DNA from: Prevotella sp.
GTDB taxonomy: Bacteria; Bacteroidota; Bacteroidia; Bacteroidales; Bacteroidaceae
Direction of reading: 5' to 3'
Assembly: GCA_017458005.1 (NCBI GenBank)
Contig: JAFTGH010000016.1
Location: forward strand, 42,121 to 106,120
Length of the DNA: 64,000 bases
The notes under the pieces were generated by a model, which searched no databases, was not told where the DNA came from, and saw nothing but the letters and a program-made list of their open reading frames with translations. Each line of letters starts with the position of its first letter. Position 1 is the first letter of the stretch. This document shows positions 1 to 9,002 of the stretch, piece by piece. The translations under genes were made by a program, and so were the position numbers.

Positions 1-2
1 CC

Positions 3-860
3 ATTAGTGACTGTGGCTGTTTTGGAGATGCTATCGTACTTACTAACTGGCAGACTTTCTGGAAGAATGTGGTGCTGCTTGCCTGTGCCTTGCTAGTGGC
101 ATGGCAACCGTTGGAGATGATGCGCTTCGTGTCGCGTCCCAACCAATGGATCGTGATGAACTACACGGCATTGTTTATCCTCATCGTATCGGGAAAGGCA
201 GTCTATGACTTGCCCTATTTCGATTTCCGTCCCTATCATGTGGGGGCTGATTTGCGAAAGGGATGGCAACAGATGCTAGAGGGTGAGGAGTCGCCTTATG
301 CGGATCTCTTCATCGAGCGTCAGGATGGGACAGACATCACGGACTCGCTACTGAATCAGAGAGGGTATGTGTTTCTGCTTGTAGCACCTCATCTGGAGCA
401 GGCTGACGAGAGCCAGTTTGACAAGATTAACCAGGTGTTTGAGTATGCGCAGGAGAAAGGCTATCCGTTCTATGGTCTGACGGCAAGTGGTGAGCGCGCC
501 ATTACCAGATGGCAAAACGGCACGGGTGCGGAATATGAGTTCTGTATGACGGATGATATCGTGCTGAAAACGATGATACGCAGCAATCCTGGACTGCTCC
601 TGTTGCACGACGGAAAGGTGATCCGTAAGTGGAGTAACAACGACCTGCCCGACGAGGCAATGCTGGTTCAGCCCCTGGAGAAAGCGGAGATAGGGCAAAT
701 GCCAGAGGACTCTGTGCCTAAGAAGATTATGACTATCATTCTATGGTACGTGCTGCCCCTTGTCCTGCTCACAATAGCCGACCGTTTATGGGCATGGTCA
801 CACTGGGTGAAGAAAAAGGAAAAATCAAATAAGTTATATCAAATTTTAAAACGTAAAGAC
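3..860 (+). CDS. DoxX-like (BT_3928-type) membrane protein, 5' end missing, no stop before tpiA
   Basis: The gene enters the window already open. The first visible residues, [20 protein letters not shown], are typical of the DoxX-like membrane protein that precedes tpiA in Bacteroidales. Two hydrophobic segments follow, then a soluble thioredoxin-like stretch ([10 protein letters not shown]), a further membrane helix ([20 protein letters not shown]) and a basic tail. The function is unknown; a role in envelope redox balance is only a guess from the DoxX name. The frame runs straight into tpiA at 861 with no stop codon. A one-base shift in the A-rich stretch near 812-832 would create a stop in either direction, so the missing stop may be real or a sequencing error. 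Confidence 0.75.
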
Positions 861-1619
861 ATGAGAAAGAAAATTGTAGCAGGAAACTGGAAGATGAACC
901 TGAACCTGCAAGAAGGTGTTGCTCTTGCTAAAGAGTTGAATGAGGCACTTGCTGCCGACAAACCCAACTGTGGTGTTGTTATCTGCACACCATTCATTCA
1001 CCTTGCCTCTGTCGCTCAGGTCATCAACCAAGACGTGATTGGACTTGGTGCGGAGAACTGTGCCGACAAGGAGAAGGGTGCCTTCACAGGTGAGGTGTCC
1101 GCCGAAATGGTGAAGAGCACAGGTGCTCAGTACGTCATCCTTGGTCACTCTGAGCGTCGTGAGTATTATAAGGAGACTCCCGAGATTCTGAAGGAGAAGG
1201 TGCTGCTCGCCCTGAAGAACGGGCTGAAAGTGATCTTCTGCATCGGTGAGACCCTTGAGGAGCGTGAGGCTAACAAGCAGAACGAGGTCGTCAAGGCAGA
1301 GTTGGAGGGCAGCGTATTCAACCTCAGCGAGGAGGACTTCCGTAAGATCGTGATTGCCTACGAGCCTATCTGGGCTATCGGTACAGGTAAGACCGCTACT
1401 GCTGAGCAGGCAGAGGAAATTCACGCCTATATCCGCTCTATCATCGCTGATAAGTATGGTAAGGCTGTCGCAGAGGACACTAGCATCCTGTATGGTGGCA
1501 GTTGTAAGGCTTCCAACGCCCCAGAACTCTTCGCTAAGCCTGACATCGACGGTGGTCTGATTGGTGGTGCTTCTTTGAAGTGCGCTGACTTCAAGGGCAT
1601 TATCGACGCTTGGAAATAA
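861..1619 (+). CDS. tpiA: triosephosphate isomerase
   Basis: This glycolytic enzyme interconverts glyceraldehyde 3-phosphate and dihydroxyacetone phosphate in the cytoplasm. At 252 aa it has the normal family length when started at ATG 861. Visible motifs are NWKMN (substrate lysine), GHSERR (catalytic histidine), [11 protein letters not shown] (catalytic glutamate) and the phosphate-binding loops YGGS and GGLIGGASL. It is in frame with the upstream DoxX-like gene with no stop between them, so the longest open frame is a fusion. I chose 861 because the protein then begins [13 protein letters not shown] as in standalone enzymes. The SPOR gene and folE follow on the same strand. Confidence 0.95.
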   Translation: MRKKIVAGNWKMNLNLQEGVALAKELNEALAADKPNCGVVICTPFIHLASVAQVINQDVIGLGAENCADKEKGAFTGEVSAEMVKSTGAQYVILGHSERREYYKETPEILKEKVLLALKNGLKVIFCIGETLEEREANKQNEVVKAELEGSVFNLSEEDFRKIVIAYEPIWAIGTGKTATAEQAEEIHAYIRSIIADKYGKAVAEDTSILYGGSCKASNAPELFAKPDIDGGLIGGASLKCADFKGIIDAWK

Positions 1620-1620
1620 A

Positions 1621-1651
1621 TAAAAGTAAAAGAGTAAAAAAGTAAAAAGAA
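1621..1651 (+). repeat. degenerate AGTAAAA tandem repeat before the SPOR gene
   Basis: Near-identical units of 7-9 bp of the type AGTAAAAG/AGTAAAAA fill the tpiA-SPOR gap. A complementary tract, rich in TTTTTAC units, lies inside the signal-peptide codons of the next gene at about 1705-1733, so the mRNA could form an A/U hairpin around the start codon. Confidence 0.6.
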
Positions 1652-1659
1652 GAAGGCGT

Positions 1660-2274
1660 ATGAAAACAAAACAATATCATTATATCAAAAAGGTGTTTGT
1701 GGTTTTACCCTTTTACCTTTTTACTTTTTTACCTTCATATGCACAGACTTTTACCGACCGTGTGCAGAAGAAGGTTGAGGGAAAGGGTACGGTGACCATT
1801 CATCAGAGCAACGATATCGACCAACTGGTGAATGACCCAACCGCAACAGGTGTACCGCAACAGCAACCTGCTAAGAGTAACAACGGTGTTAAACAGACTG
1901 AGCCATCGAAGGAGCATGGCACTCAGACTAAGAATCCGACTACTGCCCAACAGGGTAATCCGACTAACGAGGGTAGTGACACTAACGTGCAGCCGACAGC
2001 AACAGCCACCCATAAGGTGATGGGCTATCGTGTACAGGCTTTCGCAGGCGGTAACTCCCGCAAGGATCGCCAGATGGCGGAACAGGCACGGAATAATATC
2101 AAGGCACAGTTCCCTAATATAGCCGTCTATGTTCATTTCTATTCTCCACGCTGGATATGCCGAGTAGGTAATTTCCGTACCTACGAGGAAGCCCATCAGA
2201 TGATGGTCAGGTTGCAGAACATGGGCTATAAGCAGGCTTCTATTGTCAAAGGAAAAATATCAGTAGCATACTAA
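1660..2274 (+). CDS. exported SPOR-domain protein
   Basis: The 204-aa product has a signal peptide ending near SYAQ (about residue 29). A low-complexity Gln/Thr/Pro/Asn-rich linker covers about residues 45-120. A C-terminal SPOR domain starts at about 122 ([15 protein letters not shown]) and ends near [13 protein letters not shown] domains bind denuded septal peptidoglycan, so the protein probably acts in the periplasm or at the outer membrane near the division site; its exact role is not known. It sits between tpiA and folE, an order I recall from other Bacteroidales. Its stop overlaps the folE start by one base (TAATG), which suggests coupled translation. Confidence 0.85.
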   Translation: MKTKQYHYIKKVFVVLPFYLFTFLPSYAQTFTDRVQKKVEGKGTVTIHQSNDIDQLVNDPTATGVPQQQPAKSNNGVKQTEPSKEHGTQTKNPTTAQQGNPTNEGSDTNVQPTATATHKVMGYRVQAFAGGNSRKDRQMAEQARNNIKAQFPNIAVYVHFYSPRWICRVGNFRTYEEAHQMMVRLQNMGYKQASIVKGKISVAY

Positions 2275-2858
2275 TGAACCCAGAACCAGAATACAGAGAA
2301 GGGCTTGACGAACTTGCCGCACATTATAAGGAGGTGCTGACATTGTTAGGCGAGGATCCTGAGCGTGAGGGATTATTGAAAACCCCCATGCGTGTGGCTA
2401 AGGCGATGCAGGTGTTGACCCAGGGCTATTCGATGGATGCCCACGAGATTCTACGTAGCGCCCTCTTCAAAGAGAACTACAGTCAGATGGTCATCGTCAA
2501 GGACATCGACTTCTTCTCACTCTGTGAGCACCACATGTTGCCTTTCTATGGCAAGGCACATGTCGCCTATATCCCTAACGGCTATATCACCGGGCTCTCT
2601 AAAATTGCCCGTGTGGTGGATATCTATGCCCATCGGCTGCAAGTGCAGGAGCGTATGACCCTCCAGATCAAGGAATGTATTGAGCAGACGCTTCATCCTC
2701 TAGGGGTGATGGTGGTCGTGGAGGCTCGGCATATGTGTATGCAGATGCGTGGTGTCGAGAAGCAGAACTCTATCACAACGACGAGTGATTTCAGTGGTGC
2801 TTTCAATCAAGCAAAGACCAGACAGGAATTTATGAACCTCATACATAATAACTCATAA
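2274..2858 (+). CDS. folE: GTP cyclohydrolase I
   Basis: This cytoplasmic enzyme converts GTP to 7,8-dihydroneopterin triphosphate, the first step toward folate and a precursor of queuosine and biopterins. The 194-aa length is normal. Zinc and active-site motifs are clear: the CEHHMLPF block, the [20 protein letters not shown] segment and a second cysteine region, [14 protein letters not shown]. Its ATG overlaps the stop of the SPOR gene. folK, another folate gene, lies far downstream at 38.5 kb, and queA at 37.3 kb belongs to the queuosine branch. Confidence 0.97.
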   Translation: MNPEPEYREGLDELAAHYKEVLTLLGEDPEREGLLKTPMRVAKAMQVLTQGYSMDAHEILRSALFKENYSQMVIVKDIDFFSLCEHHMLPFYGKAHVAYIPNGYITGLSKIARVVDIYAHRLQVQERMTLQIKECIEQTLHPLGVMVVVEARHMCMQMRGVEKQNSITTTSDFSGAFNQAKTRQEFMNLIHNNS

Positions 2859-2880
2859 ATCACATTAAGACCTTTACATC

Positions 2881-3453
2881 ATGGAACAAGACGCAAGAAA
2901 CTCATATCGTACGCAGCAATCTGTGGCTCAGGAGTTTTACCACAGTTGCTTGGGAAAAATTATTATTCTCCTCGTATTCCTCGGCATCCTCTTCGTGATA
3001 GCCGTCATGACCGTTCCTTCCGACGAGAAGATGCAGACGGAGATGATGGATAATATCCGTGAGTGCATCCAGGAGAATGACAGTATTAAAGGTGATGGCA
3101 TCGATGATGCGGTGGCAAACTTCTCCCGTATCTTTACGGAAGCAGATTCCACTTTCAACGACAAAGAGGCGATGGAGGCTTTCCACAAGTATAATAAGTT
3201 GGAGATCTATCGCCATAGTTTCTACTCCACAGCCCGTCTGCGCAACAATCTGAGTGCTGAGGGTATTCGAGTAGGTATCGGCATCTTCAACTTGGTTATT
3301 CCTACCGTGAAGTATAGTGATATCATCCTTTTTGTCAGTACGATAAAGAACTACAACAAAGAGCGACTCATCGAGCCTATGCCGCAAGACGAGTATGTCG
3401 GTGAGAATCCCAATATCAAGGAGTATCACTATTTGGGCGACCCCGATAACTAA
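2881..3453 (+). CDS. hypothetical single-pass membrane protein (possibly DUF4359-like)
   Basis: I do not firmly recognise this 190-aa protein. It has one strong transmembrane segment at about residues 25-44 (IIILLVFLGILFVIAVMTV). An acidic soluble region follows, with a short hydrophobic stretch near residues 130-150 (VGIGIFNLVIPTVKYSDIIL). The arrangement recalls the DUF4359 family, but that is tentative. It starts 22 nt after folE on the same strand and is probably the last gene of that transcription unit. It converges with lpdA, whose stop is only 7 nt away, and I see no terminator hairpin in the gap. Confidence 0.6.
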   Translation: MEQDARNSYRTQQSVAQEFYHSCLGKIIILLVFLGILFVIAVMTVPSDEKMQTEMMDNIRECIQENDSIKGDGIDDAVANFSRIFTEADSTFNDKEAMEAFHKYNKLEIYRHSFYSTARLRNNLSAEGIRVGIGIFNLVIPTVKYSDIILFVSTIKNYNKERLIEPMPQDEYVGENPNIKEYHYLGDPDN

Positions 3454-3460
3454 TGGACGA

Positions 3461-4723
3461 TTACTCCACTGCCGCTTTCAGTATCTCACTGAGGGTGGGG
3501 TGGATATGTATCATATCGCGCAATTCTGAGAGTGTAGTGCTCTTGCACATAAGGACACTACATTCTTGTATCAGGTCGGCGGCATGGGCACCGTAGGCAT
3601 GACAGCCGAGAATGGGACCATCCGTGGCGACAAAGAGTTTCAGCATTCCCTCCGTCTCTCCCATCGCCTGTGCCTTTCCATTGGCACGCCAGAAAGCCTT
3701 CTTGCAGACATACTCGATACCTTGTTCTTTCAACTGGTCCTCTGAGGGCCCCACACACGCAGCCTCTGGCTCCGTGAAGATGGCGGCAGGCATAATGTCG
3801 AAACGGATGCCGTCCGTCTTCCCCATGATATGGTTGACGGCACGTATCGCCTGCATCTCTGCGGCATGGGCAAGCATCTGTCTACCATTCACGTCGCCAA
3901 TGGCATAGATGCCCTTGACCGTTGTCTCGAAGTTATTGTCAACGGTAATGCCTTTCCGCTCGTCATACTCAAAGCCAGCCTTTTGGAAATCCTCGCTGAC
4001 ATTCGGCTTGCGACCTGTTGCCATCAGGATAACATCAGCGTCAATATCCTTCAGCGACTGTACGGCAGTCTTCATCTGGAATTTAATGCCTCTCTTCTCG
4101 AGATACTTGCGTAACCGCTTGGCAATGTCGCTGTCAAGCATAGGTAAGCATTCCTTGAGATACTCAATGACCGTCACCTCAGAACCGAAACGGTTGAAGA
4201 CACTGGCGAACTCCATGCCGATAACACCTGCGCCGATGATACAGAGACGCTGTGGCAGGACAGACAGTTGAAGCAGTTCTGTAGAGGTCATCACACGAGG
4301 TTCGTCAATCCCTTCTATCGGCAACAGTTTCGCACTGCTTCCTGTGGCGATGATGATGTGGGGGGCGGTGATTGTTTCGCTTGTGGCGGTTGGGTTTGTG
4401 GCTTTGTCAAAGCCACATACAGTGACGGTATGGGCATCGATGAAGGCGGCAGTGCCACGGACGAGGGTGATACCAGGGGCACTGAGAATCTGCTCCACAC
4501 CACTGCGTAATAGACCGACGACCTGCTGTTGTCGCTCGAAAGCCTCTTGGAAGGTAGCGGCATGGACATAAGTCTTGGTAGGGATACAGCCCCTGTTCAG
4601 ACAGGTTCCTCCCACCTCGTCCTGTTCGATGATGACGACTTGCAGTCCATTCTTCGCCGCATATTCAGCGGCGCGGTAACCACCAGGTCCCGCGCCGATG
4701 ATGATAAGGTCAGTTGTTATCAT
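3461..4723 (-). CDS. lpdA: dihydrolipoyl dehydrogenase
   Basis: This FAD enzyme reoxidises dihydrolipoyl groups with NAD+. Here it is almost certainly the L-protein of the glycine cleavage complex. The FAD-binding start (IIGAGPGGYRAAEYA), the redox disulfide motif (GGTCLNRGCIPTK), an NAD-binding motif (IIGAGVIGMEFASVF) and the C-terminal catalytic HPTLSE motif are all present. At 420 aa it is shorter than the usual 450-475 aa; much of the difference lies after the disulfide motif. It is the last gene of the minus-strand gcv operon, and its start overlaps the end of gcvPB by 14 nt. Confidence 0.93.
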   Translation of the reverse strand: MITTDLIIIGAGPGGYRAAEYAAKNGLQVVIIEQDEVGGTCLNRGCIPTKTYVHAATFQEAFERQQQVVGLLRSGVEQILSAPGITLVRGTAAFIDAHTVTVCGFDKATNPTATSETITAPHIIIATGSSAKLLPIEGIDEPRVMTSTELLQLSVLPQRLCIIGAGVIGMEFASVFNRFGSEVTVIEYLKECLPMLDSDIAKRLRKYLEKRGIKFQMKTAVQSLKDIDADVILMATGRKPNVSEDFQKAGFEYDERKGITVDNNFETTVKGIYAIGDVNGRQMLAHAAEMQAIRAVNHIMGKTDGIRFDIMPAAIFTEPEAACVGPSEDQLKEQGIEYVCKKAFWRANGKAQAMGETEGMLKLFVATDGPILGCHAYGAHAADLIQECSVLMCKSTTLSELRDMIHIHPTLSEILKAAVE

Positions 4724-6122
4724 TGATCATTTGCTTATAAGTCACAATCGGATGTTTTGCGGCAAGCACATCATCCACCCGTCCGATGGGTGTGTGATGG
4801 GGGGCGCTCTTCACCAGTTCCGGATCCGTCTTCGCCTCTTCCGCAATCTTTCGCATCACGGCGATAAAACCGTCAATCGTGTCTTTCGACTCGTTCTCTG
4901 TCGGCTCAATCATGAGACTCTCATGGAAGAGCAAGGGGAAGTAGATGGTGGGCGCATGATAGCCGTAGTCCAACAGGCGTTTCGCCACGTCCATGGTGGT
5001 GACACCCGTCGACTTGTCTTTCAGACCGTCGAACACGAACTCATGCTTGCAGAGTCCGTCGATAGGGAGTTCATAGACATCCTTTAGGCACTCCTTGATA
5101 TAGTTGGCATTCAGCGTGGCAAGCGGTCCCACCTGTTTGATATTCTCCCTACCTAATGTCAGGATATAGGAATAGGCACGCATCACGACAGCGAAGTTAC
5201 CACCAGTATATGGACTGACATAGGGCAGGAAAGGCTCCAGTCCTTTGCGGACACCGACAGGACCACTGCCGGGACCACCACCGCCATGAGGAGTGGAGAA
5301 CGTCTTATGCAGGTTGATGTGCATAACGTCAAAACCCATGTCGCCGGGGCGACAGGCTCCCAGCATCGGGTTGAGGTTGGCACCATCGTAGTACATCAGT
5401 CCGCCGCAGTCATGGATGAGTTTGGCTATCTTGGGGATGTCCCGCTCAAAGAGTCCCAGGGTGTTGGGGTTGGTCATCATCATAGCGGCGATATTTTCGC
5501 TCTCTAGGGATACTAGGCGTTCTAGGTCTACTAAGTCTACTAGTCCCTCCGCCGTTGACTTCACCTCCAGGATATCCAGTCCGCATACTGCTGCTGAGGC
5601 TGGATTGGTGCCATGGGCGGAGTCAGGGACGATGACCTTGGTGCGCTTGCTGTCGCCACGGCTCTCGTGGTACCCACGAATGACCATGAGCCCCGTCAGT
5701 TCACCATGGGCCCCGGCAAAGGGCTTGAGGGTGAAGTCGGCAAGCCCCGTCAGTTCACAGAGTGCCTTTTTTAATAAGGTACATACCGCCTGTGCGCCCT
5801 TTGTCGTCTCTTGGGGCTGTAAGGGATGCAGATTGGCAAACGGAGGGAGTGCCGCTATCTCCTCGTTGATCTTTGGGTTATACTTCATCGTGCAGGAGCC
5901 TAACGGATAGAAACCATTGTCTACTCCGAAGTTATTCGCTGACAGATTAGTATAGTGGCGCACTACCGTCATCTCGTCGCATGCTGGTAACTGTGCGGCC
6001 TCCTTACGTTGCATATCAGCAGGTATCTCATAGTCACCGAAACGGTTCTTAGGCAAGGAGTAACCCTTGCGTCCAGTTTCCGATAGTTCGAAGATCAAGT
6101 TTCCGTATAATCGATTATTCAT
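4710..6122 (-). CDS. gcvPB: glycine dehydrogenase (decarboxylating) subunit 2
   Basis: This is the PLP-bearing subunit of a split P-protein. It decarboxylates glycine and passes the aminomethyl group to lipoyl-GcvH. The lysine of the NLHKTFSTPHGGGGPG motif is the expected PLP anchor. The 470-aa length fits the two-subunit form. It overlaps gcvPA by 4 nt (ATGA) and lpdA by 14 nt, so the three genes are translationally coupled. A short in-frame degenerate repeat near 5500-5545 encodes LVDLVDLERLVSLES, which looks like a slippage-expanded segment. Confidence 0.96.
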   Translation of the reverse strand: MNNRLYGNLIFELSETGRKGYSLPKNRFGDYEIPADMQRKEAAQLPACDEMTVVRHYTNLSANNFGVDNGFYPLGSCTMKYNPKINEEIAALPPFANLHPLQPQETTKGAQAVCTLLKKALCELTGLADFTLKPFAGAHGELTGLMVIRGYHESRGDSKRTKVIVPDSAHGTNPASAAVCGLDILEVKSTAEGLVDLVDLERLVSLESENIAAMMMTNPNTLGLFERDIPKIAKLIHDCGGLMYYDGANLNPMLGACRPGDMGFDVMHINLHKTFSTPHGGGGPGSGPVGVRKGLEPFLPYVSPYTGGNFAVVMRAYSYILTLGRENIKQVGPLATLNANYIKECLKDVYELPIDGLCKHEFVFDGLKDKSTGVTTMDVAKRLLDYGYHAPTIYFPLLFHESLMIEPTENESKDTIDGFIAVMRKIAEEAKTDPELVKSAPHHTPIGRVDDVLAAKHPIVTYKQMINDNN

Positions 6123-7450
6123 GGTCTTAATTCTTTGATGAAGTTGTCAATTTCCTCTTTGCTTCTCTTCTCTGTGACGGCAATCATCAACTGGTCGTCA
6201 GCAATCTTCACACCAGCGAAATAGCCTTGCTCCGTCATCCTTTCTATTAATTCATCAACGGTCTCGTTCTCATTCTTATAACGCACCACGAACTCGTTGA
6301 AGAAGGGACGGTCGTAGACAAGTGTGAATGCTCCCGTCGCTAACAGTTTCTCACAGAGGTAATGGGCTCCGGCATACGACAACTGTGCGGCCTCACGCAG
6401 TCCATCCTTACCCATCAGCGAAAGATAGACGGTCACCCAGAGTGCCATCAGACTCTGGTTCGAGCAGATATTCGAGGTTGCCTTCTGACGGCGGATATGC
6501 TGCTCACGAGCCTGTAGGGTCAATACGAAGGCACGTTGTCCTCGGTTGTCCTGTGTCATGCCAACAATACGTCCCGGCATCTTGCGGATGAGTTTCTCCG
6601 TACAGCACATATAACCGACATACGGACCTCCAAACTGCATCGGGATACCTAGTGACTGTCCGTCACCAACCGCAATGTCGGCACCCCATTCGCCTGGAGT
6701 CTTCAGCACGGCAAGGTCGGCGGCGATACTGCTCATGATGAAGAGTCCCTTCTGCTCATGGATGGCATCGGCATAGTCGCTATAGTCCTCAATGATACCG
6801 TAATAGTTGGGTTGTTGAACGAGGATGCCTGCTACACTTCCTTGGTGTAGGGATAATAGGGATAGTAGGTGGGGTAGGTTGGTGACACCATCCTTCTGCT
6901 GAATCATCTCTATCTTGATACCATGGAAGTGGGCATAGGTCTCTATCACCTTCAGTACCTTAGGGTCAATAGTCTCACTGATGAGCACGGTATTCTGCTT
7001 CTTACCAGCGGCAACAGCCATCATCACAGCCTCGGCGGCGGCTGTGGCTCCGTCGTACATCGAGGCATTGGAGATGTCCATGCCTGTCAGTTCCGCCATC
7101 ATCGACTGGTATTCGAAGATATAGTGGAGCGTACCCTGTGAGATCTCTGCCTGATAGGGGGTGTAGGAGGTTAGGAACTCTGAGCGACTGAGCAGAGCGG
7201 GAATGGCGGCAGGGGTATAGTGGTCATAGACACCAGCACCTCCAAAGCACGTCAGTTCTTCGTTCTGCTTACCGAGTTTGTCGAACAACTGGCGCACCTC
7301 CACCTCACTCATCTGCTCGGGCAACTGGTAGTCACCACGAAAACGGATGTCTTCAGGCACTTCGGCATAGAGGTCGTCGAGACTCGTGATCCCGACTTTC
7401 TCCATCATCGTCTGTAAGTCCTTTTCTGTATGCGGGAAATATTTAAACAT
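6119..7450 (-). CDS. gcvPA: glycine dehydrogenase (decarboxylating) subunit 1
   Basis: This 443-aa protein is the N-terminal half of the P-protein in organisms with a split enzyme and forms the active site together with GcvPB. The start MFKYFPHTEKDLQTMMEKVG and the internal GGAGVYDHYTPAAI, YTPYQAEISQGTL and FGGPYVGYMC segments match the family. Its ATGA stop/start overlap with gcvPB is 4 nt; gcvH lies 27 nt upstream in the operon. Confidence 0.96.
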   Translation of the reverse strand: MFKYFPHTEKDLQTMMEKVGITSLDDLYAEVPEDIRFRGDYQLPEQMSEVEVRQLFDKLGKQNEELTCFGGAGVYDHYTPAAIPALLSRSEFLTSYTPYQAEISQGTLHYIFEYQSMMAELTGMDISNASMYDGATAAAEAVMMAVAAGKKQNTVLISETIDPKVLKVIETYAHFHGIKIEMIQQKDGVTNLPHLLSLLSLHQGSVAGILVQQPNYYGIIEDYSDYADAIHEQKGLFIMSSIAADLAVLKTPGEWGADIAVGDGQSLGIPMQFGGPYVGYMCCTEKLIRKMPGRIVGMTQDNRGQRAFVLTLQAREQHIRRQKATSNICSNQSLMALWVTVYLSLMGKDGLREAAQLSYAGAHYLCEKLLATGAFTLVYDRPFFNEFVVRYKNENETVDELIERMTEQGYFAGVKIADDQLMIAVTEKRSKEEIDNFIKELRP

Positions 7451-7477
7451 GTCGCAATATCGAAATCTCGAAAATTA

Positions 7478-7858
7478 TTACTTCTCACAGAAAGCGGCGT
7501 AAGCCTTGGCATCCATCAGGTTGTCGAGTTCCGCCTTGTCGCTCATCTCCACTTTGATGATCCAGTTGGCGAAGGCGTCCTGGTTGACGAGTTCGGGCTG
7601 GTCGTCCAATGCCTCGTTGACCTCCACGACAGTACCGCTGACGGGAGAGATCAGGTCGCTTGCCGCCTTGACACTCTCCACGGCACCGAACTCCTCACCT
7701 GCCGTTACCTCGTCGTCCACCTCAGGGATGTCTACGTAAACAACATTACCTAAGGCGTTCTGGGCGTAGTCGGTGATGCCGATGAAACCAAAGTCGCCTT
7801 CTACTCTTACGTATTCGTGTGACTCGCTGTAATAGAGTCCTTCAATTACTTTTGCCAT
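7478..7858 (-). CDS. gcvH: glycine cleavage system H protein
   Basis: This lipoyl carrier shuttles the aminomethyl intermediate between the P, T and L proteins. The 126-aa length is normal. The lipoylated lysine is in the GAVESVKAASDL segment, and the GITDYAQNALGNVVYVD segment is typical. It lies in the middle of the operon, downstream of gcvT and upstream of gcvPA. The 42-nt gap before its start holds a degenerate repeat on the minus strand (AAACCTATC, AAACCCTATT, AACCCTAAA). Confidence 0.97.
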   Translation of the reverse strand: MAKVIEGLYYSESHEYVRVEGDFGFIGITDYAQNALGNVVYVDIPEVDDEVTAGEEFGAVESVKAASDLISPVSGTVVEVNEALDDQPELVNQDAFANWIIKVEMSDKAELDNLMDAKAYAAFCEK

Positions 7859-7900
7859 AATATGAATGGTTTTTAGGGTTATTAATAGGGTTTGATAGGT

Positions 7901-8980
7901 TTATTTCTTGTAGTGCTTGTCGTAGAAACGCTTCTTGCAGACGGTGCCAGGGAACGTCTTCTTACGGATTTGGATTTCCACCTCTGTACCCAAGGCGGCA
8001 TAGGGACTGTCGACGAGTGCCATGCAGACGCTCTTGTCGGTGGAGATGGTGTGATAGCCTGTGGTCACCTCACCGATCTGCTGTCCGTCTTTCAGCACAG
8101 CATAGCCATGACGGGGAATCGCCTTGTCGTGCAGTTCGATGCCCACGAGTTTTTTGGGGGCACCCTCTGCTTTCTGTCGGGCGAGTGCCTCCTTGCCGAT
8201 GAACTCCTCCTCCTTGTCGAGTTTGACGAAGATACCTAAGCCTGCCATGATCGGGGTGATGTCGGCAGAGAGTTCGTCACCATAGAGAGGCAGTCCCACC
8301 TCGAAGCGCAGGGTGTCACGGCAACCCAGTCCACAGGGCTTGACACCAGCGGCGATGAGTTGGTCCCAATAGGTGTTGATCTGTGCGGGCTTGGCATAGA
8401 TCTCGAAACCGTCCTCTCCTGTATAGCCCGTTCTCGACACGATGATGTCGTCGGTGCACTTGAAGGTGTAGAAGGCAAGTTCCTGACAGGGGATGCCCAG
8501 CGTCTGCTCCATCACCTGCTCAGCCTCAGGACCCTGTATGGCTAGTTCACCATAGAGGTCGCTCTGATGTTCCAGGGTGATGTCGAAGTCCTTTGCCTGT
8601 TGCTGTATCCACTCCCAGTCCTTGTCGATGTTCGAGGCGTTGATGACGAGGAAGAAACGGTCGTCAGTAACCTTATATACTAATAGGTCGTCGACCACAC
8701 CGCCATCCTCATAGCACATCATACCATAGAGAATCTTGCCTGCGGGAATGCCCCTGACATCATTGGTGAAGATATGGTTGACATAACGCTCCGCATCGTT
8801 GCCAGTGACGAGGACCTCCCCCATGTGACTGACATCGAAGACACCACAGTGCTGGCGTACTGCCTGGTGCTCATCTACGATATTCGTGTATTGGATAGGC
8901 ATGTCGAAGCCGCCGAAGGGAGAGATGAGTGCCCCAAGGGCGACGTGCTTGTCATAAAGACAGGTCTTTTTGTTTTCCAT
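7901..8980 (-). CDS. gcvT: aminomethyltransferase (glycine cleavage T protein)
   Basis: This enzyme transfers the one-carbon unit from lipoyl-GcvH to tetrahydrofolate and releases ammonia. The 359-aa product begins KTCLYDKHVALGALISPFGG and carries the folate-binding segments HMGEVLVTGNDAERYVNH and SRTGYTGEDGFEIY; the last contains the family signature. It is the second gene of the operon, 22 nt downstream of lplA. The gap holds AACAAACCTACAAAACC repeats immediately before the start codon. Confidence 0.97.
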   Translation of the reverse strand: MENKKTCLYDKHVALGALISPFGGFDMPIQYTNIVDEHQAVRQHCGVFDVSHMGEVLVTGNDAERYVNHIFTNDVRGIPAGKILYGMMCYEDGGVVDDLLVYKVTDDRFFLVINASNIDKDWEWIQQQAKDFDITLEHQSDLYGELAIQGPEAEQVMEQTLGIPCQELAFYTFKCTDDIIVSRTGYTGEDGFEIYAKPAQINTYWDQLIAAGVKPCGLGCRDTLRFEVGLPLYGDELSADITPIMAGLGIFVKLDKEEEFIGKEALARQKAEGAPKKLVGIELHDKAIPRHGYAVLKDGQQIGEVTTGYHTISTDKSVCMALVDSPYAALGTEVEIQIRKKTFPGTVCKKRFYDKHYKK

Positions 8981-9002
8981 ATAAATAGGTTTTGTAGGTT
9001 TG

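Noticed and set aside
846-1424. Long minus-strand frame opposite tpiA
   Set aside because: It is a shadow of a conserved gene with no promoter or homology that I recognise.
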